30,774 nucleotides of DNA, from contig DCKD01000064.1 of the NCBI GenBank assembly GCA_002320245.1, positions 1 to 30,774 of the forward strand. The letters run 5' to 3'. Position numbers and translations under genes: made by a program. The stretch is from Lachnospiraceae bacterium UBA1683 (GTDB lineage Bacteria > Bacillota > Clostridia > Lachnospirales > Lachnospiraceae). This document shows, piece after piece, positions 1-7,597 of this stretch; the stretch's first letter is position 1, and every line of letters begins with the position of its first letter. The notes beneath the pieces are model-generated. The model was not told the origin of the DNA. It did no database searches and was given only the letters and a program-made list of their open reading frames with translations.

Positions 1-46
1 TATCCCGCCTTTCAGTTGATGCCTATATTTTACCATATATTGCCGT

Positions 47-76
47 GAAACGCTTGCATGAATTAATCAGCGTTTC
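47..76. repeat. 8-bp inverted repeat in the left intergenic region
   Basis: GAAACGCT (47-54) and AGCGTTTC (69-76) form perfect 8-bp arms around a 14-base loop. There is no T-tract on either side. It could be an operator or the stem of a weak hairpin. On the minus strand, a GAAAGGCGGG stretch near base 1 looks like a ribosome binding site, so a leftward gene may begin just outside the window and this repeat would then lie in its upstream region. Which of these is true cannot be decided here. Confidence 0.4.
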
Positions 77-117
77 CTTAAATATCCATTTACATTCGTA
101 TACGTTAATTTCATTTT

Positions 118-301
118 ATTAGCACTCTCCATTTCTCATCATTTTTTTACGACAAATTTACGACATTTACGATAAATCTGACACTGCTTTACGATACCAG
201 ACAAAATGACTGATGCTCCGGAAAGCCTGTAAAACAGCCACTTCCGGGATACACAAGACAGGACAAAAATCGACTTCCATTATCAAGAGGTGAGTGCTAA
301 T
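118..301. repeat. 184-bp non-coding element with 13-bp terminal inverted repeats; ends are CIRCE half-sites
   Basis: ATTAGCACTCTCC (118-130) and the reverse complement of 289-301 (ATTAGCACTCACC) match at 12 of 13 positions. The first arm contains TTAGCACTC and the second GAGTGCTAA, exactly the half-sites of the CIRCE operator bound by HrcA. A working CIRCE has a 9-base spacer; here the halves are 164 bases apart. The interior is AT-rich and has no plausible ORF. It may be a small MITE-like insertion or a CIRCE site split by an insertion. No convincing target-site duplication is visible beyond T-runs on both sides. Confidence 0.45.
146..195 (+). repeat. Short iterons TTTACGAC/T
   Basis: TTTACGAC occurs at 146-153 and 157-164, and TTTACGAT at 166-173 and 188-195. 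Start-to-start distances are 11, 9 and 22 bases, so the copies lie close to one helical face. Such phasing fits a protein-binding cluster, but low-complexity AT sequence can also produce it. They sit inside the 184-bp element bounded by CIRCE half-sites. Confidence 0.35.
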
Positions 302-421
302 TTTTTCTCTATTTTTTTGCATCCATGTTTACAAAATCTACGTTGTTTCAACTCTGCTCTCCAATCTCTCATTCCCGGACTTTAGGGCTTTCACTCAGCT
401 GATAGTCCTAAAATGTATGTA

Positions 422-1033
422 TTAACAATCTTCCCAGCGAATCTTCCGCTCCCTGAAGTAGTACTCCCGATCATGCTCGTTGACTTCCCGGAGCACCCGG
501 CATGGATTACCCACTGCAATTACATTGGACGGAATATCTTTTGTGACCACGCTTCCTGCTCCAATCACAACATTGTCGCCGATTGTAATTCCCGGAACAA
601 CAATTACCCCCGCTCCGAACCAGCAGTTTTTTCCGATATGTACCGGTATGTTGTACTGATATCCCTTCTCCCGCAATTCCGGCAGGATTGGATGCCCCGC
701 CGTAGCAATCGTCACATTCGGACCGAACATCGTGTAGTCCCCAACATAAATATGTGTATCATCCACCAGGGTCAGATTAAAATTTGCGTAAATACGTTTT
801 CCGAAATGGACGTGCTTCCCGCCGAAATTTGCATGGAACGGCGGCTCAATATAACAGTCTTTCCCGATTTCCGCAAACATTTCCTTTAGTATCTTCTGCC
901 TCTTTGCTGCCTCGGATGGTCTCGTCTGATTGAACTCATACAGCCGTTCTAAACATTTGCCTTGCTCTTCCACCAGTTTCCTGTCTCCGGGGTCGTAAAT
1001 CTCTCCACTGTGCATTTTTTCATAAATACTCAT
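422..1033 (-). CDS. Maltose/galactoside-type O-acetyltransferase (left-handed beta-helix)
   Basis: This is a 203-residue acetyl-CoA-dependent sugar O-acetyltransferase of the LacA/Maa/NodL family, a cytoplasmic trimeric enzyme that acetylates a sugar hydroxyl. The N-terminal Maa domain (MSIYEKMHSGEIYDPGD) is followed by hexapeptide repeats from about residue 70, including HIYVGDYTMFGPNVTI and VIVVPGITIGDNVVIGAGSVV. His114 in ATAGHP matches the catalytic histidine of LacA (His115). The ATG at 1033 is chosen because AAGGAG lies 9 bases upstream and it gives the usual family length; an in-frame ATG at 1039 is only 3 bases from the RBS. The open frame continues to 1183, but those residues match nothing in the family. 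The sugar substrate cannot be read from sequence. It stands alone, facing the larE 3' end. Confidence 0.9.
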   Translation of the reverse strand: MSIYEKMHSGEIYDPGDRKLVEEQGKCLERLYEFNQTRPSEAAKRQKILKEMFAEIGKDCYIEPPFHANFGGKHVHFGKRIYANFNLTLVDDTHIYVGDYTMFGPNVTIATAGHPILPELREKGYQYNIPVHIGKNCWFGAGVIVVPGITIGDNVVIGAGSVVTKDIPSNVIAVGNPCRVLREVNEHDREYYFRERKIRWEDC

Positions 1034-1220
1034 ATGCATATTCTCCTTTTCCAAACAACCTACTATCACTAATTTACCACCCTTCCCCTGATTCAACAAC
1101 TGCATATTAGCCTGACTCAGAATATCCGCGAATACGGCAGCACAGTTTCCATCCGTATTCTTCCGACGGACCGGAAACTTCAATTGGATGAACTTATATA
1201 CACTTTATCACAATCCATCC

Positions 1221-1307
1221 CGGAATATGATTCAGGGTTATTATTTCTCCAAACCTGCCACTCAGGACGAATTTGAAAACCTGCTTAGTCAACTGCCCAC
1301 GCCCTAA
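1221..1307 (+). pseudogene. Remnant of an EAL-domain protein (last ~28 residues)
   Basis: Plus-strand translation reads NMIQGYYFSKPATQDEF followed by about ten residues and a TAA stop at 1305-1307. The segment QGYYFSKP followed by an acidic FE motif is the typical C-terminus of cyclic-di-GMP phosphodiesterase EAL domains. Upstream of about 1221 the match stops and the frame shows no EAL motifs, so the catalytic part is gone. The sequence partly underlies the untranslated leader of the minus-strand acetyltransferase. I interpret it as the tail of a gene lost by deletion or rearrangement. It is short, so chance resemblance is not excluded. Confidence 0.5.
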
Positions 1308-1354
1308 AGGTCATGGGCTACATCAGAAGAATGCAAAACGTATTCATATAAAAG

Positions 1355-2167
1355 CTACTTTGTTACATGAATATCCTGACTTCCCGAGCGAAATCCCTCC
1401 AAATCGACGGTGACGTAATCATAGCCGAGGGATTTTGCCAGTCGGATTACTTCTTCCTTCTTCTCCAGCAAGCATGGAATATCTTTTCTGTCTACTTCAA
1501 TCCTCACAAGCAGTTCATGAATCCTTGTCCTGACGTTGTAAAATCCCAATTGCCTAATCTTTGTTTCCATCTGCTCTACTTTATGCATTTCGTCACTGTT
1601 CAGCGTTGTGCCATACGGAAACCTTGTCGCCATACACGGAGCAGCCGGACGATTTGACACTTCCAAATGGTAGTCTGCCGCCAATGCCCTCACTTCTGCT
1701 TTTGAAAACCCGGCAATCAGGAGCGGGCTTTTTATGCCAAGTTCGGCAAGTGCCGCGATACCCGGACGGTATTCTTTTGTATCGTCCGCATTGGTTCCGT
1801 CTAATATCGTTGTAATTCCGAGGCGTTCCGCCTCATGTTTCACTTTTGTAAACATACACTTCTTGCAGAGATAACAACGGTTCTCCGGATTGTTCTGAAT
1901 TCCCGCCTCACGTAATTCATCCACCTGTACAACTCGGTGAATCGCCCCCATCTCCCGCGCCATCCGCTCCGTTAATTCCAATTCTTCCATGGGATGGAGC
2001 ACTGTATGTATGGTGTAAGCATACACATTCCTGTGATGTTTTTTTGCTTTTTCACAGGCAGCCTTCAAAAGCACTGTACTGTCCACACCTCCGGAAAATG
2101 CAAGGATGATATCTTCTTTCGCATATACATCAAGTAACTCTTCCAGTTTTTTTCTCTTTTGCATCAT
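1355..2167 (-). CDS. larE: ATP-dependent sacrificial sulfur transferase LarE
   Basis: This 270-residue PP-loop protein performs the third step of nickel-pincer nucleotide (NPN) synthesis. It adenylylates the pyridinium-3,5-biscarboxylate mononucleotide and inserts sulfur, in the Lactobacillus enzyme donated by its own cysteine. The PP-loop SGGVDS is at residues 25-30 and DGTN at 123-126. Cys178 in APCMATRFPYG sits where the sacrificial cysteine (Cys176) of Lactobacillus plantarum LarE lies. A cysteine cluster C98-Y-L-C101-K-K-C104 is also present; the first two are common in LarE, the third is less usual. The start ATG overlaps the larC stop in an ATGA arrangement, implying translational coupling. 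It is the last gene of the araC-larBCE unit. No clear terminator is visible after it. Confidence 0.93.
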   Translation of the reverse strand: MMQKRKKLEELLDVYAKEDIILAFSGGVDSTVLLKAACEKAKKHHRNVYAYTIHTVLHPMEELELTERMAREMGAIHRVVQVDELREAGIQNNPENRCYLCKKCMFTKVKHEAERLGITTILDGTNADDTKEYRPGIAALAELGIKSPLLIAGFSKAEVRALAADYHLEVSNRPAAPCMATRFPYGTTLNSDEMHKVEQMETKIRQLGFYNVRTRIHELLVRIEVDRKDIPCLLEKKEEVIRLAKSLGYDYVTVDLEGFRSGSQDIHVTK

Positions 2168-3480
2168 GATTTACTGCCTTCCGCCTCTATCAATTGAAAC
2201 ACTTCCCGGAATGATTTTCCGCTCTTTCTGCACAATTCTGCCACACTATTGTACTCCGGATATATTTTCTTCGTCTCATGTATCCGGCAGATTTTAATCT
2301 TCGCCTTACCATATACAGTATCCACTTCCCCGAACTCCCGATGCATGACCGTGCGTTCCATTCGGGCTTTACGAATGCCGATTGTCGTTGTCTCCGCAAA
2401 AATAATTTCTTCCATCTTCCCGATATCACACTCATCGCAGATCACATTGAGCTGGTATCCCGGCCGGTTTTTTTTCATATATACCGGTATGTAATGGACA
2501 TCTCTTGCTCCTGCCTCCATCAGCCGGTCCAGGACATAGCCAAGATTCTCCCCTGTGCAATCATCAATATTGCTCTCCAGCTTGTAAATGTAATCCGTAT
2601 TGGATGCTGCTGCATCTTCAATGAGCATGGCACGCAGAATGCTCGGATTTTTATATTCCCGTTTCCCTGCACCCATTCCGATTTTCTGTATCCGAAATGT
2701 TTCCGGCAGTGCCTCCCTGGTCCGGATTGCCGCAGCAATCGCCGCCCCGGTAGGTGTTACCAGCTCGCCTTCTATATCTGTAATATGAACATTCAGATGA
2801 TTTGTCTGAATAATATTGCTCACTGCCGGAACCGGAACCGGGAGGATGCCATGCTGACAGCGTATTTTTCCGTACCCCTCATACAAAACGGGGATTATCA
2901 CATCCTCCACCTGAAGATTATCCAGACAGACCGCCGCCGCAATAATATCCACAATTGAATCCACCGCCCCAACCTCATGGAAGTGCACCTTCTCTAATGT
3001 CGTCCCGTGTGCCGTGGCCTCCGCCTGCCCGAGAATGGTAAAGATACGGATTGCCAGTGCCCTTGCCTGCTCTGTCATTTCCGTGTGTCTGATGATATCA
3101 AGGACTTCGCTCAGTCCACGGTGCGCATGGCTGTGCGCAGGCTGGGTTTCCGCTCCGTGGCTGTGCACAGGCCGGGTTTCCGCTCCGTGGACATGGCTTT
3201 CTGTAGTTTCGTAACGGTGGGTATGGTCATGACTATGTTTCCCGAACAGATACTCCATATCATGATCGTGGTTCTCATGCCCCGGTTCCAGTCTCACGTC
3301 AAAATCGCATACATCCAGTCCTGCTTTTTTTACCCGGCTGATGTCCACTTCAAATCCGTCCGCCGGAATACTGCCTATTGCCTGTCTCAACACCGTTTCA
3401 TCTGCGCCGATATCCAACATTGCCGCCACAAACATATCTCCGCTGATTCCGGAGAGGCATTCTAAATATAAACTACTCAT
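2164..3480 (-). CDS. larC: Nickel insertion protein LarC (NPN cofactor nickel chelatase)
   Basis: This 438-residue protein uses CTP to insert nickel into the thiolated pyridinium mononucleotide, completing the NPN cofactor of LarA-type racemases and epimerases. The N-terminus (MSSLYLECLSGISGDMFVAAMLD) is characteristic. A histidine-rich segment (about residues 68-118, many HSH, HDH and HAH motifs) is a likely nickel store. The C-terminal half includes ESNIDDCTGE and PVYMKKNRPG, the conserved LarC2 region. In L. plantarum larC is read through a programmed frameshift; here both halves lie in one uninterrupted frame. It overlaps larB by 8 bases (ATGAGTAG) and larE by 4, a compact coupled arrangement. 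A duplicated 30-bp block lies within the histidine-rich part. Confidence 0.95.
   Translation of the reverse strand: MSSLYLECLSGISGDMFVAAMLDIGADETVLRQAIGSIPADGFEVDISRVKKAGLDVCDFDVRLEPGHENHDHDMEYLFGKHSHDHTHRYETTESHVHGAETRPVHSHGAETQPAHSHAHRGLSEVLDIIRHTEMTEQARALAIRIFTILGQAEATAHGTTLEKVHFHEVGAVDSIVDIIAAAVCLDNLQVEDVIIPVLYEGYGKIRCQHGILPVPVPAVSNIIQTNHLNVHITDIEGELVTPTGAAIAAAIRTREALPETFRIQKIGMGAGKREYKNPSILRAMLIEDAAASNTDYIYKLESNIDDCTGENLGYVLDRLMEAGARDVHYIPVYMKKNRPGYQLNVICDECDIGKMEEIIFAETTTIGIRKARMERTVMHREFGEVDTVYGKAKIKICRIHETKKIYPEYNSVAELCRKSGKSFREVFQLIEAEGSKS
3128..3187 (-). repeat. Two 30-bp tandem repeats within the larC His-rich linker
   Basis: Bases 3128-3157 and 3158-3187 are near-identical (28 of 30). 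Each encodes a HGAET-x-P-x-H-S type block, giving the protein two copies of HGAETRPVHS / HGAETQPAHS. The repeat keeps frame, so it expands the presumed nickel-binding linker without harming the gene. Recent duplication by slippage is the simplest explanation. Confidence 0.85.
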
Positions 3481-4228
3481 TTTTACTATGCACCCCTAAC
3501 CTGTTAATCTGTGTCGCTATATATCCCGCGCCATAACCGTTGTCGATGTTCACGACGGAGATGCCATTTGCACAGGAATTAATCATTGTGAGCAGTGCGG
3601 ACAGCCCATGGAAATTAGCCCCGTAGCCAACCGAAGTCGGCACGGCAATCACCGGTTTGTCCACAAGTCCTCCAATAACGCTAGCCAGCGCGCCTTCCAT
3701 TCCTGCAACTGCAACAATACAGTTCGCCGACTGAATGGTATCCAGTTTTGCCAGCAATCTGTGTACGCCGCTGACTCCGACATCATAAATCCGTTCTGCT
3801 TTGCTTCCAAAGAATTCAATCGTCTGCGCAGCCTCCTCCGCCACCAGAATATCTGCGGTCCCCGCCGTGCAGACGGCTACTTTTCCGATATGGCTTTTTT
3901 CCTGTTTTTCAATTTTCAGAATCCGGGAAACCGCATCATATGTCACCTGCGGAAGTATCTGCCGAATCAGTTCATACTGTGCCGCAGATGCCCTTGTCCC
4001 CATAACTTCTCCATGTTCTTCGTATAATTTATGGAAAATATGAACCAGATGATCGTCTGCCTTCCCCTGACAGAATACCACCTCCGGGAATCCCTGCCGA
4101 ATCTCCCGGTGCGTATCCAGCTTTGCATATCCAAGTTCTTCATACGGTGATTTTCGGAAAAACTGCTCTGCCTCTTCAATGGAGAGGGTTCCTTTTTTCA
4201 CCCGTTCCAGTACATCTCGTGTTTCCAA
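3473..4228 (-). CDS. larB: Pyridinium-3,5-biscarboxylic acid mononucleotide synthase LarB
   Basis: LarB carboxylates and hydrolyses nicotinic acid adenine dinucleotide, the first step of NPN cofactor synthesis. The C-terminal half has the PurE-like fold, with KVAVCTAGTADILVAEEAA, YDVGVSGVHRL, AGMEGALASVIGGL and VPTSVGYGA. The cysteine in MINSCANG is residue 219 from the chosen start and corresponds to the reactive Cys221 of L. plantarum LarB. I choose the TTG at 4228 (251 aa) because GGGAAGGA lies just upstream and family proteins start near this point. The frame is open to another TTG at 4273 (266 aa), which has a poorer RBS. The gene follows the AraC regulator at once and overlaps larC by 8 bases, so araC and larBCE probably share a transcript. 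Confidence 0.93.
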   Translation of the reverse strand: METRDVLERVKKGTLSIEEAEQFFRKSPYEELGYAKLDTHREIRQGFPEVVFCQGKADDHLVHIFHKLYEEHGEVMGTRASAAQYELIRQILPQVTYDAVSRILKIEKQEKSHIGKVAVCTAGTADILVAEEAAQTIEFFGSKAERIYDVGVSGVHRLLAKLDTIQSANCIVAVAGMEGALASVIGGLVDKPVIAVPTSVGYGANFHGLSALLTMINSCANGISVVNIDNGYGAGYIATQINRLGVHSKNE

Positions 4229-4276
4229 AGTTATTCCTTCCCTTCTAATATGTTGTCCTTCACCTTGTATCAATCA

Positions 4277-5140
4277 TCAATCCCTCTGGGGAATCCCTGC
4301 CCGGTTCCTGTTCCGCCATTCCCGTGGTGAGATTCCATATATATTTTTAAACGCCCTGGAGAAATGTAGCTGGTTGGGATAACCGACGGCATTTCCGATG
4401 TCCTTGACGGACAGTTTTGTGAGCTTTAACAATTCCGCAGCTTTCACCATGCGGTAATTCAACAGGAATTCCTGCGGCGATTTTCCAATTCCGTCTTTAA
4501 AGACTTTACCAAAATAGCTGCGGTTCAAACCACAGACAGCCGCTATATTTTCTACAGTTATATCATTTTGAAAATTATTTTCTATAAAAACAAGTGCCTC
4601 GTGAATATAAAAGTCCTGCAGCTTACTGCCTTTAGACATCTTTCTTGATGCCGAAGAGCGGGTAAATGCGTCTATGAACAGATAGAGATGTCCTATCAGC
4701 TCGAACGGCGCGGAGTCTCCATGCTCCGCAATATAGAGCATTTCCTGTATCATCGTGCCGCGCATTTCTTCGGAGTTTGCGCGATAAACCGGAGTTTCCG
4801 GAGATAATCCGGCAATCTCGACTGTTTCTTTTGCACGCAGCCCATCGAATTCTATCCAGACATATTCCCACGGAAGCTCTTTGTCCGAAATATAGGTCGT
4901 AATCTGCCCCGGAAAAATCATAAATCCCTGTCCGCTCTTAATTGGATACTGCTGTGTTTTTCCTTTGGAATCATCGGCAAATAATATCCCTGTACCGGAA
5001 AGCACATAGTGAAACAGGTAATGGTTTCTCGCAACCGGTCCGTATGAGTGGGCAGGATCACATTTTTCCCTGCCAAACTGATACATTCCCAAATCTACGA
5101 AATTCTCATTTGGAAAGACAGAAAATACAATATCGCTCAT
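4277..5140 (-). CDS. AraC-family transcriptional regulator (MsmR/RafR-like)
   Basis: This 287-residue protein has an N-terminal cupin-type effector domain (about residues 15-110, with PIKSGQGFMIFPGQ) and a C-terminal double helix-turn-helix (about 183-280). The second HTH has the textbook ending GYPNQLHFSRAFKNIYGISPREWR. The closest match by eye is the group that controls alpha-galactoside and multiple-sugar use in Firmicutes. It has an excellent RBS (AAGGAGGGGGAG). It diverges from the GH36 gene, the classic layout for its regulator, yet on its own strand it is the first gene before larBCE with almost no gap. It may therefore also set the level of NPN cofactor synthesis. A TATACT-like -10 is visible upstream but no good -35. 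The effector is unknown. Confidence 0.9.
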   Translation of the reverse strand: MSDIVFSVFPNENFVDLGMYQFGREKCDPAHSYGPVARNHYLFHYVLSGTGILFADDSKGKTQQYPIKSGQGFMIFPGQITTYISDKELPWEYVWIEFDGLRAKETVEIAGLSPETPVYRANSEEMRGTMIQEMLYIAEHGDSAPFELIGHLYLFIDAFTRSSASRKMSKGSKLQDFYIHEALVFIENNFQNDITVENIAAVCGLNRSYFGKVFKDGIGKSPQEFLLNYRMVKAAELLKLTKLSVKDIGNAVGYPNQLHFSRAFKNIYGISPREWRNRNRAGIPQRD

Positions 5141-5218
5141 CGCTCCCCCTCCTTTTCTATTTAGTATAAATCAAAATATACCAAAATGCCAGATAACTTT
5201 TTCTTATATGCGAAAATA

Positions 5219-5274
5219 GCGCATCCAGGTATAAAAAGTCCAATATCAAGCTATTTATGGGCGCATTTAGGAAT
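5219..5274. promoter_or_regulatory. Repeated 14-bp motif, candidate AraC-type operator
   Basis: GCGCATCCAGGTAT (5219-5232) and GCGCATTTAGGAAT (5261-5274) match at 11 of 14 positions. They are direct repeats 42 bases apart, about four helical turns. AraC-family activators bind such spaced direct repeats next to the promoter they control, and these lie just upstream of the alpha-galactosidase -10. The distal copy also overlaps an inverted repeat (ATGCG 5208-5212 / CGCAT 5220-5224). Binding is inferred, not shown. Confidence 0.45.
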
Positions 5275-5282
5275 GTTATAAT
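5254..5282 (+). promoter_or_regulatory. Probable promoter of the alpha-galactosidase gene
   Basis: A perfect TATAAT (5277-5282) lies about 78 bases before the start codon. The -35 region at 17-base spacing (TTTATG, 5254-5259) is poor. A strong -10 with a weak -35 is what one expects at an activator-dependent promoter, and the repeated motif at 5219-5274 is correctly placed for such an activator. Confidence 0.5.
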
Positions 5283-5359
5283 GACCTCACAAAATAAATA
5301 CACACACCAAATTTCTTAATAAAAAGGGAGAAGGAATTCTTCAGGAGGAGGCACAAGAT

Positions 5360-7540
5360 ATGAGTATTATATACGACAAGGAGCACCGGACATTTACATT
5401 GCATACTATGAATACAACCTATCAGATGAAGGTGGATTCTCTCGGTTTCCTGCTGCATCTTTACTATGGCAGGAAGACTGATGGCTGCATGGACTATCTG
5501 CTTACCTATACAGACCGTGGATTTTCCGGAAATCCGTATGACGCCGGAACAGACCGCGCCTGCTCGATGGATGCATTGCCGCAGGAATACTCCTGCCGCT
5601 TGTCGGGAGATTTCCGCAGTCCGGCATTTGACCTCATAAACGGGGACGGTTCCTTTGGCTGCGACCTACGCTATCGAAATCATCAGATTATCCCCGGGAA
5701 ATACGGATTAGCAGGTCTTCCTGCAGTCTATGCCGCCGAGGATGAGGCATCGACACTGGATATCTTACTGGAAGATGCAGTTTCCGGAGTTCAGGTACAT
5801 TTGTTATACGGTGTACTCCCGGCATACAACATTATTACAAGAAGCGTGAAAGCTGTAAACACGGGAACCGGTACAGTCTGCCTTGAGAAAGTACAGTCTG
5901 CCTGTCTTGATTTCGTGACAGGAGACTACGATTTGATTACATTTTACGGACGCCACGCGATGGAGCGGAACGTTCAGCGTATACCGCTCCGCCACGGGAC
6001 ACACGTGATTGGCAGCCGCCGGGGAACATCCAGCCATCAATATAACCCGATGATGATTCTGGCTGCAAAAGATACAACAGAGGATGCCGGTCCATGTTAC
6101 GCGATGTCCTTCGTATACAGCGGCGGATTCAAGGGCGAAACCGGGCAGGACCAGTACAACCAGACACGGATTCAGATAGGGCTGCAGGACGAATGGTTCT
6201 CTTATCCGCTGTCTCCGGGCGAGGAATTCACGGCGCCGGAAACGGTAATGACATACAGCGCAGAAGGGCTTGGCGAACTATCCAGAAACCTACACCGCTG
6301 CTATCGGACACATTTATGCCGTGGAAAATATCGTGACAGCGTGCGGCCGATTCTCGTAAACAGTTGGGAAGCTGCCTATTTTGATTTTACAGGCGAAGAT
6401 ATTTACAGATTAGCAGAACACGCGGCTGAACTTGGCATTGAAATGCTCGTCATGGATGACGGCTGGTTTGCAAAACGGGACGATGACAACAGCGGACTCG
6501 GTGACTGGCAGGTCAACGAGGAAAAACTCGGACAGCCACTTAAAACACTGATTGAGCGCATCAACGGACTCGGACTGAAATTCGGAATCTGGGTTGAGCC
6601 GGAAATGGTAAATGAAAACAGTGACCTATACCGGTCTCACCCGGACTGGGCAATGCAGATTCCTGGACGCAAGCCGGTTCGCAGCAGAAACCAGCTTCTT
6701 TTGGATTTCTCCAGAAAAGAGGTCGTTGACGCCGTATTTGAGCAGATTTGCAACATATTGGACTCTGAAAATATCGAGTATATAAAATGGGACATGAACC
6801 GCAGTATGGCAGATGTCTACTCCGCGCTGGCAAAGGAGCAGGGGAAGGTCCACTATGGCTACGTGCTCGGACTGTACGATTTTCTGGAACGGATTGTACA
6901 GCGATATCCAGACATTCTCATCGAGGGATGCAGTGGAGGCGGAGGACGGTTCGATGCCGGGATGCTGTACTACACACCACAAATCTGGTGCAGCGACAAC
7001 ACCGATGCCGTGGACCGCGTCCGCATCCAGTACGGCACCTCCTTCGGATATCCCATATCCGCAGTCGGCTCCCATGTATCTGCTGTTCCAAACCACCAGA
7101 CCGGACGCATCACATCCCTGAACACGAGGGGCGTGCCTGCCATGTCCGGGACCTTCGGATACGAACTGAATCTCGGTGCACTGACAGCCGCAGAGAAAGA
7201 AGAAATCAAAGAGCAGATAAGAGAATATCATAAATATGCCGGACTGATTCAAAAAGGAGATTATTACCGCCTGACCAATCCATTCGAAAGCGAAGTCGGC
7301 GCCTGGGCATTTATCGCCCCGGATAAATCGGAAGCACTGCTCAACGCAGTTATGCTGGAAATTCACGGAAATATGACTGTCACGTATGTCAAGCTCAAAG
7401 GGCTCAAAAACGGAAAACTATACCGGGACGAAAAAACCGGCAGCGTATATCCGGCAGACGCACTGATGGAGATAGGACTGCCGCTGCCGATGAAACTCGG
7501 TGAGTACCGGGCCTACCAGATGCATCTTATAATGGAGTAA
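5360..7540 (+). CDS. GH36 alpha-galactosidase
   Basis: This 726-residue enzyme hydrolyses terminal alpha-1,6-galactose from raffinose-family sugars and melibiose; no signal peptide, so it is cytoplasmic. The N-terminal beta-supersandwich is followed by a TIM barrel with WEAAYFDFTGED, VMDDGWFAKRDDD and LKFGIWVEPEMVN. Asp478 in YIKWDMNR is the nucleophile and Asp546 in WCSDNTDAVDR the acid/base, at almost the same positions as in Geobacillus AgaB (478 and 548). Length is typical of the bacterial tetrameric subgroup. The RBS is AGGAGGAG about 9 bases before ATG. It is divergent from the AraC regulator. No sugar transporter lies beside it, so uptake must be encoded elsewhere. A palindromic GGGACTGTCCC repeat follows the stop codon at once. 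Confidence 0.95.
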   Translation: MSIIYDKEHRTFTLHTMNTTYQMKVDSLGFLLHLYYGRKTDGCMDYLLTYTDRGFSGNPYDAGTDRACSMDALPQEYSCRLSGDFRSPAFDLINGDGSFGCDLRYRNHQIIPGKYGLAGLPAVYAAEDEASTLDILLEDAVSGVQVHLLYGVLPAYNIITRSVKAVNTGTGTVCLEKVQSACLDFVTGDYDLITFYGRHAMERNVQRIPLRHGTHVIGSRRGTSSHQYNPMMILAAKDTTEDAGPCYAMSFVYSGGFKGETGQDQYNQTRIQIGLQDEWFSYPLSPGEEFTAPETVMTYSAEGLGELSRNLHRCYRTHLCRGKYRDSVRPILVNSWEAAYFDFTGEDIYRLAEHAAELGIEMLVMDDGWFAKRDDDNSGLGDWQVNEEKLGQPLKTLIERINGLGLKFGIWVEPEMVNENSDLYRSHPDWAMQIPGRKPVRSRNQLLLDFSRKEVVDAVFEQICNILDSENIEYIKWDMNRSMADVYSALAKEQGKVHYGYVLGLYDFLERIVQRYPDILIEGCSGGGGRFDAGMLYYTPQIWCSDNTDAVDRVRIQYGTSFGYPISAVGSHVSAVPNHQTGRITSLNTRGVPAMSGTFGYELNLGALTAAEKEEIKEQIREYHKYAGLIQKGDYYRLTNPFESEVGAWAFIAPDKSEALLNAVMLEIHGNMTVTYVKLKGLKNGKLYRDEKTGSVYPADALMEIGLPLPMKLGEYRAYQMHLIME

Positions 7541-7543
7541 TTT

Positions 7544-7593
7544 AAAAGGGGACTGTCCCTTTTGCAAAGGGGACTGTCCCCTGTCCCCTTTTT
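7544..7593. repeat. GGGGACTGTCCC palindromic repeat, possible terminator
   Basis: Two tandem copies of AAAGGGGACTGTCCC, followed by CTGTCCCCTTTTT, lie 3 bases after the alpha-galactosidase stop. AAAAGGGGAC (7544-7553) pairs with GTCCCCTTTT (7583-7592), and the trailing T-run makes it usable as a Rho-independent terminator. The same core recurs at 14802-14872. Similar GGGGAC...GTCCCC palindromes are common intergenic repeats in clostridial genomes, where I associate them with REP/RAYT-type mobility; no RAYT gene is in this window. Confidence 0.65.
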
Positions 7594-7597
7594 AAGA

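Noticed and set aside
119..300. Functional CIRCE operator
   Set aside because: Both half-sites are perfect but 164 bases apart rather than 9, and no heat-shock gene follows within the window.
1034..1183. N-terminal 50-residue extension of the acetyltransferase
   Set aside because: It lacks similarity to the Maa/LacA family, while a good RBS and the family-typical start lie at 1033.
2164..3480. Programmed frameshift in larC as in L. plantarum
   Set aside because: Here a single uninterrupted frame covers both halves of the protein.
6626..7366. Minus-strand ORF of 246 codons within the alpha-galactosidase gene
   Set aside because: It is a shadow of the conserved GH36 catalytic barrel, without motifs or RBS.
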